The notes under the pieces are model-generated. The model was not told the DNA's origin and did not search any database. It worked only from the letters and a program-made list of their open reading frames with translations. From NCBI RefSeq assembly GCF_052072235.1, contig NZ_CM125436.1, positions 4,706,001-4,770,000 of the forward strand: a stretch of DNA of 64,000 nt. Reading direction: 5' to 3'. Each line of letters begins with the position of its first letter. The first letter of the stretch is position 1. Source of the DNA: Brevibacillus_D fluminis_A. Its GTDB lineage: Bacteria > Bacillota > Bacilli > Brevibacillales > Brevibacillaceae. Both the position numbers and the translations under genes were made by a program. Shown one piece after another: positions 53,485 to 63,079 of the stretch.

Positions 53485-54477
53485 CTACGGTTCACCTGCC
53501 TCAAAGATCTTCATCAATTGGTTCGCTGCCAGCGTGACCGAGAGATTTCCCTCCGCCACGGCTTGCCTGATCGCGGGCAGCGCTTGCTTCACGCCGGGGT
53601 GCGCGTAAAAGCGGGCATACAGCGAATCTTGCACCATGCTGTTCATCCACGCGACCGCCTGCGCCTGCCGCCGTTTTTGCAGCATCCCCGACTTTTCGGT
53701 CGCCTCGCGGAACTCCCCGATAACCGACCAAATGTCGCCGACACCCTCGCCTGTCAAAGCCGAACAGGTCATGGCACGGCTTTCCCAGCCTTCGGTCGCG
53801 GGCTGCAAATAGTGCAGCATCTGGTTCAGCTGTTCTTTCGTCGCCAAGGCAAGCGACTTGTTGGCACCGTCCGCCTTGTTGACGAAAATGGCATCAGCCA
53901 GCTCGATGACGCCTTTTTTCATCGTCTGCAGCTCATCGCCTGTGCCAGTTACCATCAGCAAAAGGAAAAAATCGACCATCGAGCGGACGGTTACCTCGCT
54001 TTGCCCGACGCCGACCGTCTCGATCAAAAGCACATCGAAACCGGCGGCTTCGCAGACAAGCATCGTCTCCCGGCTTTTGCGGGCGACCCCGCCGAGCGAC
54101 CCGCCCGCCGGCGATGGCCGGATGTATGCGCGCGGGTTGCGCGACAAGGCATCCATCCGCGTCTTGTCGCCCAAAATGCTGCCGCGCGTCACCGTGCTGC
54201 TCGGATCGACCGCGAGCACCGCGACCTGATGTCCCTGGTCGCACAGCATCGTGCCGAACGTGTCGATCAGCGTGCTTTTGCCTGCGCCAGGCACACCTGT
54301 GATGCCGACGCGGATGGAGTTGCCGGTATGCGGCAGCAGGCGGTTCAGCACTTCCTGCGCCGTTTCCATGTGGGCGGGGGCGTTGCTCTCCACCAACGTG
54401 ATCGCCTGGGCCAAAATCGTCCGGTTGGCGGCGAGCACCCCTTCCACGTATTCGTCTACCGTCAGGCGGCGGCGCAT
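53485..54477 (-). CDS. meaB: Methylmalonyl-CoA mutase-associated GTPase MeaB
   Basis: 330 residues, G3E P-loop GTPase. GITGVPGAGKSTLIDTFG is Walker A; AVLAVDPSSTVTRGSILGDKTRM and FDVLLIETVGVGQSEVTV give the switch regions; FVNKADG is the guanine-specificity motif. Protects and reloads the B12-dependent mutase. Its ATG overlaps the mutB stop by one base. Confidence 0.95.
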   Translation of the reverse strand: MRRRLTVDEYVEGVLAANRTILAQAITLVESNAPAHMETAQEVLNRLLPHTGNSIRVGITGVPGAGKSTLIDTFGTMLCDQGHQVAVLAVDPSSTVTRGSILGDKTRMDALSRNPRAYIRPSPAGGSLGGVARKSRETMLVCEAAGFDVLLIETVGVGQSEVTVRSMVDFFLLLMVTGTGDELQTMKKGVIELADAIFVNKADGANKSLALATKEQLNQMLHYLQPATEGWESRAMTCSALTGEGVGDIWSVIGEFREATEKSGMLQKRRQAQAVAWMNSMVQDSLYARFYAHPGVKQALPAIRQAVAEGNLSVTLAANQLMKIFEAGEP

Positions 54478-56630
54478 TATTCGGCCTCTAGCCTGCGGTT
54501 GATCTCTTCAATGACGCTGCGCGCCGCGATAGGAATCACCGTTCCCGGCCCAAAAATGGCGGCTGCGCCATGATCGCGCAAATACTGATAATCCTGTGCC
54601 GGAATGACGCCTCCGATCACGACCATGATGTCCTCGCGTCCCAGCTTTTTCAGCTCTTCGACAAGCTGCGGCAGCAATGTTTTGTGTCCGCCCGCAAGCG
54701 AACTCATCCCGACGACATGCACGTCGTTTTCCACCGCTTGCTGTGCTGCTTCCTCCGGCGTCTGGAACAGCGGTCCGATATCGACGTCAAAGCCCAGATC
54801 GGCAAAAGCCGTCGCGATCACCTTGGCGCCGCGATCATGGCCGTCCTGCCCCATCTTGGCGATCATGATCCGCGGGCGGCGACCTTCGCGCTCCTCGAAT
54901 TCATCCGCAAGCTTGCGCACGTCTTCCACGGCTTCGTCCTCCCCGTATTCCGATCCGTACACGCCGGATACGGAACGAATCACTTCCTTGTGGCGTCCCA
55001 CCACTTTTTCATACGCATCCGAAATTTCGCCGAGGCTCGCGCGCGCACGCGCCGCTTCGATCGCGAGCGCCAGAAGGTTGCCCTCGCCGCTTTTCGCCGC
55101 TTCCGTGATGGCACCAAGCGCTGCCTGCACCCGCGCTTCATCGCGGTTCGCCCGCAGCTCGGCCAGACGCTGAATCTGCGCTTCGCGCACCGCCGCGTTG
55201 TCCACCTCGAGAATGTCCAGCGGCTCTTCTTTTTCCAAGCGGTATTTGTTGACCCCGATGATCACTTCTTTGCCCGAATCGATGTGCGCCTGTCTGCGCG
55301 CCGCCGCTTCCTCGATCCGCAGCTTGGGCAGCCCGGTCTCGATCGCCTTGGTCATGCCGCCCAGCGCTTCGACCTCCTGAATGTGCGCCCATGCGCGCTC
55401 CACCAGCTCATTTGTCAGCGACTCGACATAATAGGAGCCGCCCCACGGGTCGACCACGCTGCACATCCCTGTCTCATCCTGCAAATACAGCTGCGTGTTG
55501 CGGGCGATGCGCGCGGAGAAATCCGTCGGCAGTGCAATCGCTTCGTCGAGCGCGTTGGTGTGCAGCGATTGCGTATGGCCCATGGAAGCTGCCATCGCTT
55601 CGATGCATGTACGCGCGACGTTGTTGAACGGGTCTTGCTCGGTCAAGCTCCAGCCGGACGTCTGCGAGTGCGTGCGCAGCGCCATCGACTTTTCGCTCTT
55701 CGGCTTGAATTCGCTCATCAGCTTGGCCCAAAGCAGACGGCCTGCGCGCATTTTCGCCACTTCCATGAAGTAGTTCATGCCGATCGCCCAGAAAAACGAA
55801 AGGCGCGGCGCGAACGAATCGATGTCGATCCCCGCCTTGATCCCGGTGCGGACATATTCCAGTCCGTCCGCCAGCGTGTACGCCAGCTCGATGTCGGCGG
55901 TCGCTCCCGCCTCCTGCATGTGGTAGCCGGAAATGCTGATGCTGTTGAACTTCGGCATATGCTCGGCCGTGTAGGAAAAAATGTCGGCGATGATGCGCAG
56001 CGATGCTTCCGGCGGATAAATGTACGTGTTGCGCACCATGTATTCTTTCAAAATGTCGTTCTGGATCGTACCGGTCAGCTTGGCTTGCGGCACGCCCTGC
56101 TCCTCCGCCGCGACGATGTAAAACGCCAAAATCGGCAGCACAGCGCCGTTCATCGTCATCGAAACCGACATCTGATCCAACGGAATTTGATCGAACAAAA
56201 TTTTCATATCCAAAATGGAGTCGACGGCAACGCCCGCTTTGCCGACATCGCCGACTACGCGCGGATGATCCGAGTCGTAGCCGCGGTGCGTCGCCAAGTC
56301 GAATGCGATGGACAAGCCTTTTTGCCCCGCCGCCAGGTTGCGCCGGTAAAACGCGTTGCTCTCTTCCGCCGTGGAAAAGCCGGCATACTGGCGGATCGTC
56401 CACGGCTGGTTCACATACATCGTCGGGTATGGGCCGCGCAAAAAGGGCGGAATGCCGGACAAAAAGCCGATATGCTCAAGGTCTGCCGTATCTTTTGCCG
56501 TATAAACCGGCTTCACCGGAATTTGCTCCAGCGTGTTCCAGACGGACGATGTTTGCGCCGCGCGCGCAGGCGACTCAGCAGAAACGGCGCTCTGATATGG
56601 AATTGACGTGAAATCAGGTGATTTTCTCAT
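54477..56630 (-). CDS. mutB: Methylmalonyl-CoA mutase, large (alpha) subunit
   Basis: 717 residues. TIM barrel with GPYPTMYVNQPWTIRQYAGF, IAFDLATHRGYDSDHPRVVGD and SISGYHMQEAGATADIELAY; C-terminal cobalamin domain with DGHDRGAKVIATAFADLGFD, the base-off His motif D-x-H-x-x-G, and MSSLAGGHKTLLP. Interconverts (R)-methylmalonyl-CoA and succinyl-CoA with adenosylcobalamin. ATG overlaps the mutA stop by four bases. Confidence 0.96.
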   Translation of the reverse strand: MRKSPDFTSIPYQSAVSAESPARAAQTSSVWNTLEQIPVKPVYTAKDTADLEHIGFLSGIPPFLRGPYPTMYVNQPWTIRQYAGFSTAEESNAFYRRNLAAGQKGLSIAFDLATHRGYDSDHPRVVGDVGKAGVAVDSILDMKILFDQIPLDQMSVSMTMNGAVLPILAFYIVAAEEQGVPQAKLTGTIQNDILKEYMVRNTYIYPPEASLRIIADIFSYTAEHMPKFNSISISGYHMQEAGATADIELAYTLADGLEYVRTGIKAGIDIDSFAPRLSFFWAIGMNYFMEVAKMRAGRLLWAKLMSEFKPKSEKSMALRTHSQTSGWSLTEQDPFNNVARTCIEAMAASMGHTQSLHTNALDEAIALPTDFSARIARNTQLYLQDETGMCSVVDPWGGSYYVESLTNELVERAWAHIQEVEALGGMTKAIETGLPKLRIEEAAARRQAHIDSGKEVIIGVNKYRLEKEEPLDILEVDNAAVREAQIQRLAELRANRDEARVQAALGAITEAAKSGEGNLLALAIEAARARASLGEISDAYEKVVGRHKEVIRSVSGVYGSEYGEDEAVEDVRKLADEFEEREGRRPRIMIAKMGQDGHDRGAKVIATAFADLGFDVDIGPLFQTPEEAAQQAVENDVHVVGMSSLAGGHKTLLPQLVEELKKLGREDIMVVIGGVIPAQDYQYLRDHGAAAIFGPGTVIPIAARSVIEEINRRLEAE

Positions 56631-58759
56631 AGCCCTATTCCTTTCTGCCGGGACAGTCGCGCCAAGAGGCCCGCGCAGTCCGCTCCCATGTAAATGAAAT
56701 CATCGACGCCTGCCGCTTTGTATACGGCGGCCTGCTCCGGTGCCGGACGTCCGGCGAGCCAGACCGTCAGCTGCGGATTTTTGGCCTTGATCAGCGAGGC
56801 GAATGCAGGCGCCAGCTCAGGATACAGCTCGTCGTGCGAGCAGATGACCACGAGGCTGGCATCCGATGCAAGCGCGGCTTCTGCCGCCGCTTCCACCTCT
56901 GTGAACCCTGGCCCTTGAATCCCCTGAAAACCGCCCGCTTCCACGAATCCGGTGGAAAAATCCGCGCGCGCTTTGTACTGGGACACGGTGCCGAGCTTGG
57001 CGATATAGGCTTGCGGGTAGCTGCCGTGCTTTTGCTTGTAGCGCTCGGCATTGGCCCGCAGCGCTTCGAATGCGGCGGCATCGCGGCGCAGCGGGATCGG
57101 CTGCACGGTCGTGCCAGTATGACTCGGAACAGCGCCGCCACGGACGATTTCGCCCAGCGTGGCACCGTGCGAAACGGCATCGATCGCCGCTTCCATCACG
57201 TTCTCTGCGTTCCGGCTTGCAACCGCCGAACGATAAGATGCGAGCTTTGCCGCAAGCACCGACCGATCTGCGGCTGCCCGCTGCTTTTGCACTGCAGAGC
57301 GCCGCTCTTCCCGAATCGCTGCCAGCTCTTCGTCCGTCAGCACAGGTACGGCCGCCTCGTGCAAATTCGGATACACATTGGTTCCGACCATTTTGTCCTT
57401 GCGCTTGCTCATGTTAGCCGCGCGCTTCGCTGCGATCGCAGCCACTTTTTCCTGCGGCAGTCCGGCTTGCAGCGCCAGCGCCATGCCGCCCGCTGCCTCT
57501 ACCTCCTGGAACAGCGCCCACGCTTTTTGGGCCAGCTCGTCGGTCAGCGCTTCGATATACCATGATCCGCCAGCCGGATCGGCCACCTTTGTCAGATGGG
57601 CTTCATTTTGCAAAATCAACTGCGTATTGCGGGCGATCCGCCGCGAAAATTCATCTGCAGGGCGAATCGCTTCATCGAATGGGGACACATGCAGGCTGTC
57701 GGCCCCGCCGACGACGCCGGCGAAGGCTTCGGTTGTGCCGCGCAGCATGTTGACGTACGGATCATGGACGGTTTTGGTCCGGGCGGATGTGCGCGCATGG
57801 ATCGACAGCTTTTGCGCCTGTTCATTGCCGCCGAACGCCTCAACGATTTTGGCCCACAGCATCCGTGCCGCGCGAAGCTTGGCGATTTCCGTGAAAAAGT
57901 GTGAGCCGAGCGAAAATGAAAAACGCATGCGCGGTGCCGCATCGTCGATCTCGATGCCGCGGGCATCCAGCTCGCGCAAATACGCAACGCCTGTCGCCAG
58001 CGCAAACGCCAACTCCTCCACCGCGCTTGCGCCGCCGTCATGATACGGATTCGCTTGCACCAAAACGGTCTGCAGCGCAGGCGCATGTGCAATCGCCCAG
58101 CGCGTCGCGTCAGCCATCGCATCGTACGCTTCCGCGAGCGTTCCGGACAGCGCGCCTGCCCGCGCCAGCTCGCCCAACGGGTCTGCACCTACCACGCCGC
58201 GCAATTGCGCCGTCCCTTGTCCGGATTTTTGCAAATGGGCTGCCACCATGGCCAAGACCGCCAATCCCGCGTTCCCAGCCTGCACCATGATCGGCGTCTG
58301 CCCAAGGTCGATGCCTGCGAGCAGCTGCTCGACATCAGCCAGCGTAGAGAGCGAAACGCCCCCCTGCCCGAGCTGGTCCGCCTCGGCCTGATCGGCGTCC
58401 ACTCCGGCGGATGATGCCCGGTCCAGCGGCACATTTACCATCGTCTGCCCCCGCTCCAAATCGTAACGCACCGCCTGGTTGAAAGCTTCCGGCGACGCTG
58501 CGCCCACTTCCTGCGCTATCGCCCACGGCTTGGAAGCGTAACCAAGCTCGTCTGTGCCGCGCACATAAGGCGCAGCGCCGGGAACGCTTTCCATGTGCGG
58601 CAGGCTTTGCGTATCCTCGCCGCGATACAGCGGCTGGATGGCGATTCCCTCATACGTTTGTGTGACCAGCTTTTGCTCAAATGAAGCGCCGTTCAAAAGC
58701 TTCTCGGCCCGCGCCTTCCATTCTTCATACGTCGGCTTGGAAAAATCCCGAAACATCAT
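56627..58759 (-). CDS. mutA: Methylmalonyl-CoA mutase, small (beta) subunit
   Basis: 710 residues. Homologous barrel (YDLERGQTMVNVPLDRASSA, MRFSFSLGSHFFTEIAKLRA, VADPAGGSWYIEALTDELA) and a degenerate C-terminal flavodoxin-like domain that lacks the cobalamin DxHxxG motif, as expected for the non-catalytic partner. 30 bases after accB in the same operon. Confidence 0.94.
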   Translation of the reverse strand: MMFRDFSKPTYEEWKARAEKLLNGASFEQKLVTQTYEGIAIQPLYRGEDTQSLPHMESVPGAAPYVRGTDELGYASKPWAIAQEVGAASPEAFNQAVRYDLERGQTMVNVPLDRASSAGVDADQAEADQLGQGGVSLSTLADVEQLLAGIDLGQTPIMVQAGNAGLAVLAMVAAHLQKSGQGTAQLRGVVGADPLGELARAGALSGTLAEAYDAMADATRWAIAHAPALQTVLVQANPYHDGGASAVEELAFALATGVAYLRELDARGIEIDDAAPRMRFSFSLGSHFFTEIAKLRAARMLWAKIVEAFGGNEQAQKLSIHARTSARTKTVHDPYVNMLRGTTEAFAGVVGGADSLHVSPFDEAIRPADEFSRRIARNTQLILQNEAHLTKVADPAGGSWYIEALTDELAQKAWALFQEVEAAGGMALALQAGLPQEKVAAIAAKRAANMSKRKDKMVGTNVYPNLHEAAVPVLTDEELAAIREERRSAVQKQRAAADRSVLAAKLASYRSAVASRNAENVMEAAIDAVSHGATLGEIVRGGAVPSHTGTTVQPIPLRRDAAAFEALRANAERYKQKHGSYPQAYIAKLGTVSQYKARADFSTGFVEAGGFQGIQGPGFTEVEAAAEAALASDASLVVICSHDELYPELAPAFASLIKAKNPQLTVWLAGRPAPEQAAVYKAAGVDDFIYMGADCAGLLARLSRQKGIGL

Positions 58760-58789
58760 CGGCCGTCCTCCCCTTTCCTTCTCGCCTAT

Positions 58790-59320
58790 TTATCGTGCTT
58801 TCACCAGAAAAAGAGGTTGACCGTATTCAACCAATTGTCCGTTCTCCACCAATACTTCCACGATCTCGCCATCAACCTCGGCTTCGATCTCATTGAACAG
58901 CTTCATCGCTTCTACGATGCAGACAACCGTCGAGCGGTTAATCTGGTCGCCTGGCTGCACATAAGGCGCGGCGCCCACTTCCGGCGCGCGGTAAAACGTC
59001 CCGACCATCGGCGATGTGATTTTGTGCAAATCCACAGCGGCTGGAGCTGCTGCTGCCGGTTGCCCGGTTTGGGCAGCTGCTGTCTGCACAGACGCAGGTT
59101 TCACCTCAACCGCAGGTACGCTTGGCGCTTGCGCGGCTGCATTTGGGGCCGGTGCGACAGCCGGAGCAGCTACGCTTGCCGTCTCTTCCACGAAAACAGG
59201 CGAAACCGCGACCCCTCTCTTCATATAAATGCGCACCTCGTCGCTTTTAACCTCGAATTCCTGCAAGGAAGATTGATCCACCAGTTTAATCATTTCGCGA
59301 ATTTCATGGATTTTAAACAA
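58790..59320 (-). CDS. accB: Biotin carboxyl carrier protein
   Basis: 176 residues. FKIHEIREMIKLVDQSSLQEF at the start, an Ala/Pro-rich linker (85-115) and the biotinyl domain with VEAMKLFNEIEAEVDGEI (biotinylated Lys). Starts with TTG 59320 behind AGGAGTGAG. Heads the propionyl-CoA carboxylase/mutase operon, so probably the carrier of that enzyme. Confidence 0.94.
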   Translation of the reverse strand: MFKIHEIREMIKLVDQSSLQEFEVKSDEVRIYMKRGVAVSPVFVEETASVAAPAVAPAPNAAAQAPSVPAVEVKPASVQTAAAQTGQPAAAAPAAVDLHKITSPMVGTFYRAPEVGAAPYVQPGDQINRSTVVCIVEAMKLFNEIEAEVDGEIVEVLVENGQLVEYGQPLFLVKAR

Positions 59321-59384
59321 GCCAGCTCACTCCTATTCATCATTCACCTAGTATTCACCTAATTCTTCTCTTCATTTTATCAGA

Positions 59385-59404
59385 CCGACCAGTTGGTCTG
59401 ATAT
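59385..59404. promoter_or_regulatory. TetR-type palindrome upstream of accB
   Basis: CAGACCGACCAGTTGGTCTG pairs at 8 of 10 positions and overlaps a possible extended -10 (TGATAAAAT, minus strand). The regulator is not identified; the TetR gene at 63080 lacks this sequence in its own promoter. Confidence 0.45.
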
Positions 59405-59466
59405 AGGTCTAAAGACTTAGCTGTGTTCCGGGTGGAGACTTTGCTGTTACGTGATCCTGAAGAAAT

Positions 59467-59502
59467 AGACCGGAACTCCTTGTTTCTTCAGGAATTCCGG
59501 TC
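59467..59502. other. Hairpin downstream of the dpaL region
   Basis: GACCGGAACTCC pairs with GGAATTCCGGTC; no clear U-tract. May end transcription from dpaL. Confidence 0.5.
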
Positions 59503-59518
59503 ATGCTGATCTGCCAAA

Positions 59519-59640
59519 AGCGGCGTTTATGTTTCGCGTTCGCTCGCAAGTTTTCCGATCACGTCTGCCAATCCATTTGCTCCGGCTGCCAGATCCGGTC
59601 CTGATGTAAGTTGGCGGGGGTTCCCGATTAAAAAGACGGA
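59519..59640 (-). pseudogene. Possible C-terminal remnant of an M20-type hydrolase
   Basis: Beyond the dpaL stop an open segment reads TSGPDLAAGANGLADVIGKL and ends ASERET at a stop, resembling the tail of M20 amidohydrolases that often accompany dpaL. Only ~35 codons remain with no start; the assignment is tentative. Confidence 0.3.
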
Positions 59641-60860
59641 TACATGCCGTCCCATACGATGTTTCGGTATCCCTCGGGATCTGTGTCGCCTTCGGTACTG
59701 ATGATGAGAATTCTCGAATCCGCATCGATGTGGAGCTGTGAAGCGATTTGGTGCAATGCTTGCTCCTCCCGAATCAGACTGAGAACGCCTAATCCGACCG
59801 CGCCAGATTCTCCGGAAATGACACGGGGATCTCCAGGCAATGGGTTGCCAAGCATCCTCATGGCTTTTGCCGACACATAATCCGGACAGGAAATATACAT
59901 GTCTGCATAATCGCGTAAAAGCCCCCAAGCGACCGTACTTGGCTCTCCGCAGGCGAGGCCGGCCATAATGGTGGGCATGAAACCCGTTACCGCATGAGGC
60001 TTTCCGTCATTTGCTTCAACGGATTTATAAATACATGCCGCTTCATTCGGTTCCACGATGGTCGTGATCGGCCGGTTTTTTCCCATCCTCATGATGAGAT
60101 AGCCAAGCACGCTTGCCGCAAAGGAGCCAACCCCTGCTTGCAAAAACACATGCGTCGGCCACTCAGCCCCCTCTTTTTCCAGCTGTTCAAGCGTCTCGTC
60201 AATGAGGGTACAGTATCCTTGCATAATCCAGGTGGGGATTTCTTCATAGCCATCCCAGGAGCTGTCCTGTACCAATACCCCGTTATTCTCGCAAGCATAA
60301 TACTTGGCCAACTTGACAGAATCGTCATAATTCAGATCGGTGATCGAAGCTTGTGCGCCTTCTTTTTTAATATTGTTCAAACGGGTTTCGGATGAGCCTT
60401 TGGGCATGAACACGACTGATTTTTGTCCCAACTGGCTTGCGGCCCACGCGATCCCTCTGCCATGGTTTCCGTCCGTCGCTGTAACAAAAGTAATTTCGCC
60501 CAATCTCTCTTTCATTTCTCTCGACTTCAACCTCTCAAAGGAAAGCTCCGAAATATCCATGCCCAGTTTATTGGCTACATACTTTCCAACCGCATAGGAG
60601 CCGCCCAATACTTTAAAAGCATTGAGGCCAAATCTGTAAGACTCGTCCTTTATCCATATATTCTGAACGTTCAGCCTGCGTGCCAATGCTTGCAAACTGT
60701 GCAGCGGCGTCACCTGGTATTCGGGAAAACGCTTGTGAAAGCTTCTGACCTTCCCAATCACTTCTTCGTTCATAAAAGGTACGGATAGGTGCTCGGTTTC
60801 GCTTGAACGCGCTTGTTTATTTGGGATGTACTTGAATGAAGTGCTGTCTACCATTTGCAT
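59628..60860 (-). CDS. dpaL: Diaminopropionate ammonia-lyase
   Basis: 410 residues, fold-type II PLP enzyme (YgeX family). PLP lysine in RFGLNAFKVLGGSYAVGKY, FVTATDGNHGRGIAWAASQL, phosphate-binding QAGVGSFAASVLGYL and ISGESGAVGLGVLSLI. Cleaves 2,3-diaminopropionate to pyruvate and ammonia. Divergent from a GntR regulator with two operators between, suggesting substrate induction. Upstream ATG at 60860 preceded by a G-rich stretch (AGGGGGC). Confidence 0.93.
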   Translation of the reverse strand: MQMVDSTSFKYIPNKQARSSETEHLSVPFMNEEVIGKVRSFHKRFPEYQVTPLHSLQALARRLNVQNIWIKDESYRFGLNAFKVLGGSYAVGKYVANKLGMDISELSFERLKSREMKERLGEITFVTATDGNHGRGIAWAASQLGQKSVVFMPKGSSETRLNNIKKEGAQASITDLNYDDSVKLAKYYACENNGVLVQDSSWDGYEEIPTWIMQGYCTLIDETLEQLEKEGAEWPTHVFLQAGVGSFAASVLGYLIMRMGKNRPITTIVEPNEAACIYKSVEANDGKPHAVTGFMPTIMAGLACGEPSTVAWGLLRDYADMYISCPDYVSAKAMRMLGNPLPGDPRVISGESGAVGLGVLSLIREEQALHQIASQLHIDADSRILIISTEGDTDPEGYRNIVWDGMYPSF

Positions 60861-60926
60861 GCCCCCTGTTTCAAATTGAATCCGTGCATCATGTGAGTAA
60901 AAGCAGTAAAAAAACGAAATGCTGGT

Positions 60927-60942
60927 ATGTAATATATTACAT
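60927..60942. promoter_or_regulatory. GntR operator 1
   Basis: ATGTAATATATTACAT, a perfect 16-bp palindrome near the dpaL start. Confidence 0.75.
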
Positions 60943-60998
60943 TCTACCCAAACGAATGATTCTCTGTCAACTTGGCCGCTTGATCGAATTGTCCCATA

Positions 60999-61028
60999 TT
61001 GAAACCTGCAAATTGTACGTGATATATT
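60999..61028 (+). promoter_or_regulatory. Promoter of the GntR gene
   Basis: TTGAAA (60999-61004), 18-base spacer, TATATT (61023-61028); the -10 is inside operator 2. Confidence 0.6.
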
Positions 61029-61032
61029 ACAT
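61017..61032. promoter_or_regulatory. GntR operator 2
   Basis: ACGTGATATATTACAT, two mismatches from operator 1, 90 bases away; placed to autorepress the GntR gene. Confidence 0.7.
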
Positions 61033-61062
61033 TCAGGCGTTACTAAGAAGGAGGCGTATCAT

Positions 61063-61755
61063 TTGATCTTGGAGCATGCCAAAAAAGTTAAACGCTCATC
61101 CATTCGTGAGCAGGTATATCATCAGCTTCAGGAGTGGATTATTAGCGGCGTATTAAAGCCGGGTGACCGATTAAAAGATCAAGATTTGGCGGAGGCGTTA
61201 GGGGCAAGCCGCACGCCGATTCGTGAAGCCCTGTTGCGACTGGAAGAGGAAGGAATGATTCAAAGCAAAGCGAACAGCTGGACACAGGTTGCTCCCGTTG
61301 ATAGCAACCAGGCTTATCGCCTCTATCCGATTATCTGGACGCTGGAGAAGCTTGCTGTTTCCTTTGCCAAAGCGAATATGAAGGACGAGCACATCGAGGA
61401 ATTGGAAGCCATTAATGAAGAACTGGACCAGGCTATCAAGCAGGGGGATGCGCTTGGCGCCCAGCACCACGATGCTCGCTTTCACCAGGTGATCATCGAT
61501 TTATCGGAAAATGAAGAGCTGATTCATGTGCTGGCAGGGTTGAAGAAAAAGCTGCGCCGTTATGAAATTACCTACTTCAACGGTATTTCCGGGGTTGAAC
61601 AGTCGGTTGAAGAACATAAACAAATCATTCTTTCGTTAAAAGAAAAAAACTTTGACGCTGCCGCCGAAAGAATCGAAGCCAATTGGCAGGAGAGCTTTCA
61701 ACGCCGCTTATCCAATATGGAAGCAGAGAAGAGTACCAGCAATTCGCAAGATTAA
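61063..61755 (+). CDS. GntR-family regulator (FCD subfamily)
   Basis: 230 residues. HTH SIREQVYHQLQEWIISGVLKPGDRL, LAEALGASRTPIREALLRLEEEGMI; C-terminal FCD helical domain with DARFHQVIIDLSENEELI (metal-binding Asp/His pattern) and EEHKQIILSL. TTG start 61063 behind AAGGAGG. Divergent from dpaL and flanked by two matching palindromes, so it most likely represses dpaL and itself. Confidence 0.92.
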   Translation: MILEHAKKVKRSSIREQVYHQLQEWIISGVLKPGDRLKDQDLAEALGASRTPIREALLRLEEEGMIQSKANSWTQVAPVDSNQAYRLYPIIWTLEKLAVSFAKANMKDEHIEELEAINEELDQAIKQGDALGAQHHDARFHQVIIDLSENEELIHVLAGLKKKLRRYEITYFNGISGVEQSVEEHKQIILSLKEKNFDAAAERIEANWQESFQRRLSNMEAEKSTSNSQD

Positions 61756-61768
61756 TCATTCCCGATGC

Positions 61769-61809
61769 AAAAAAACAGGCGCCTTTTTATCTCGGCACCT
61801 GTTTTTTTA
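61769..61809 (+). terminator. Terminator of the GntR gene
   Basis: ACAGGCGCC / GGCACCTGT arms and seven T; also lies beyond the convergent MFS stop. Confidence 0.85.
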
Positions 61810-61818
61810 CTTGCGATT

Positions 61819-63000
61819 TTATGCAGCTTTTCGCTCCCGCTGCCCATCATGGCGCGGCACGGCGATCAGCTGGATGACGATCATGATGACCACGAGTGCG
61901 ATCAAGGCGACAACCGCCATGGAAAAGCTCTGTGTCGCATCGTGAATCCACCCCAGAATGAGCGGGCCCGCCGCGCCGATCACATATCCTGCCGACTGTG
62001 TCATCGCCGACCAACTGGCCGCTTCCTGCCCGTTTGTCGTGGCGTCGATCGGCAGCAGCAGATTCAGCGGGAACAAAGCTCCCGCCCCGATCCCGATGAC
62101 AATCGCCGCAATCCATGGAGCGACGGAAAAATAGAGCATGGAAAGCCCGACCAGCTCAAAGGCGGAGCAGAGCAGCATCCACGGCAATCGCGCGGGATAG
62201 CGTTTGAGCAATGCCGGCAGGAACAGGCTGACCGGCACCTGCACCAAAGCGAACAGCGTGAGCACATTGCCCGCGTACACTTTGCTGTAGCCCAAGCCTT
62301 CGATGATCGGCGGCAGCCAGGCCGTGATCGAATAAAACATCATGGCCATGAAACCAAAGGACAGCGTCAGAAGCCACGCCTTTTTTTGTCCCCAAGGCAA
62401 GCTGGCTGTCTGGGCAGAAGCGGCATTCCCGTCACCGCGCCCGCCTGCGCGCCGCAGCGACATCCACCAGATCGGGACCGCGATGAAGGCCAGCAGCGCC
62501 CACACCGCCAGCGCCCCCTGCCAGGAATGGGTTTGGCTTTGGAACGGAGCTGCCAGACCGGAGCCAAGCGATGCGCCGATCGTCAGGGCGACGGAAAACA
62601 ACCCGATCATCGTCGGCACCCGTGTCGGGAAATAGCGCTTGATAAAGCCGGAAAGCAGCGGGCCTGCCGAGGCGATGCCAAGGCCCGCGACAAAAGCGGT
62701 CACCATCAGGAAGAAGGTGGAATGCGTGAAAAAGCGAAGCGCCGTCCCGACGCCAATCAGCGCCAGCGACCAGCCGATGACCCGCTCGATGCCGAAGCGC
62801 GCCCCGAGCGCAGCGGCCATCGGCGAAAAGATGCCCATGCAAAAGACCGGAATCGATGTCAGCAGGCTTGCCACCGAAGCGCTCATCGCCAGCTGGTCCC
62901 TGAGCGTCTCCAGCAAGGGAGCGATTGAAGTGATCGCCGGGCGCAAGTTTAATGAAGCCATGAAAAAAGCGAGAATGAGCAAAGCGCCTCTCGATTTCAT
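61819..63000 (-). CDS. CynX/NimT-type MFS transporter
   Basis: 393 residues, twelve helices. MASLNLRPAITSIAPLLETL and SLLTSIPVFCMGIFSPMAAA open as in CynX/YycB proteins; GLGIASAGPLLSGFIKRYFP, GASLGSGLAAPFQSQTHSWQ and ITAWLPPIIEGLGYSKVYAG follow. ATG 63000 behind AAAAGGAG. The family transports cyanate, nitroimidazoles or unknown anions. Downstream of and codirectional with the TetR gene (79-base gap), so possibly its target. Confidence 0.88.
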   Translation of the reverse strand: MKSRGALLILAFFMASLNLRPAITSIAPLLETLRDQLAMSASVASLLTSIPVFCMGIFSPMAAALGARFGIERVIGWSLALIGVGTALRFFTHSTFFLMVTAFVAGLGIASAGPLLSGFIKRYFPTRVPTMIGLFSVALTIGASLGSGLAAPFQSQTHSWQGALAVWALLAFIAVPIWWMSLRRAGGRGDGNAASAQTASLPWGQKKAWLLTLSFGFMAMMFYSITAWLPPIIEGLGYSKVYAGNVLTLFALVQVPVSLFLPALLKRYPARLPWMLLCSAFELVGLSMLYFSVAPWIAAIVIGIGAGALFPLNLLLPIDATTNGQEAASWSAMTQSAGYVIGAAGPLILGWIHDATQSFSMAVVALIALVVIMIVIQLIAVPRHDGQRERKAA

Positions 63001-63079
63001 CGTATCACTCCTTTTGGATGAAGCATGGTAAAAAATCCCTTCTGTACCAGGCCAAAAGGGACGAAGCAAGCACCTGCCG

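Noticed and set aside
54570..56606. 678-codon plus-strand frame opposite mutB
   Set aside because: Same codon-bias artefact; mutB is intact and recognised.
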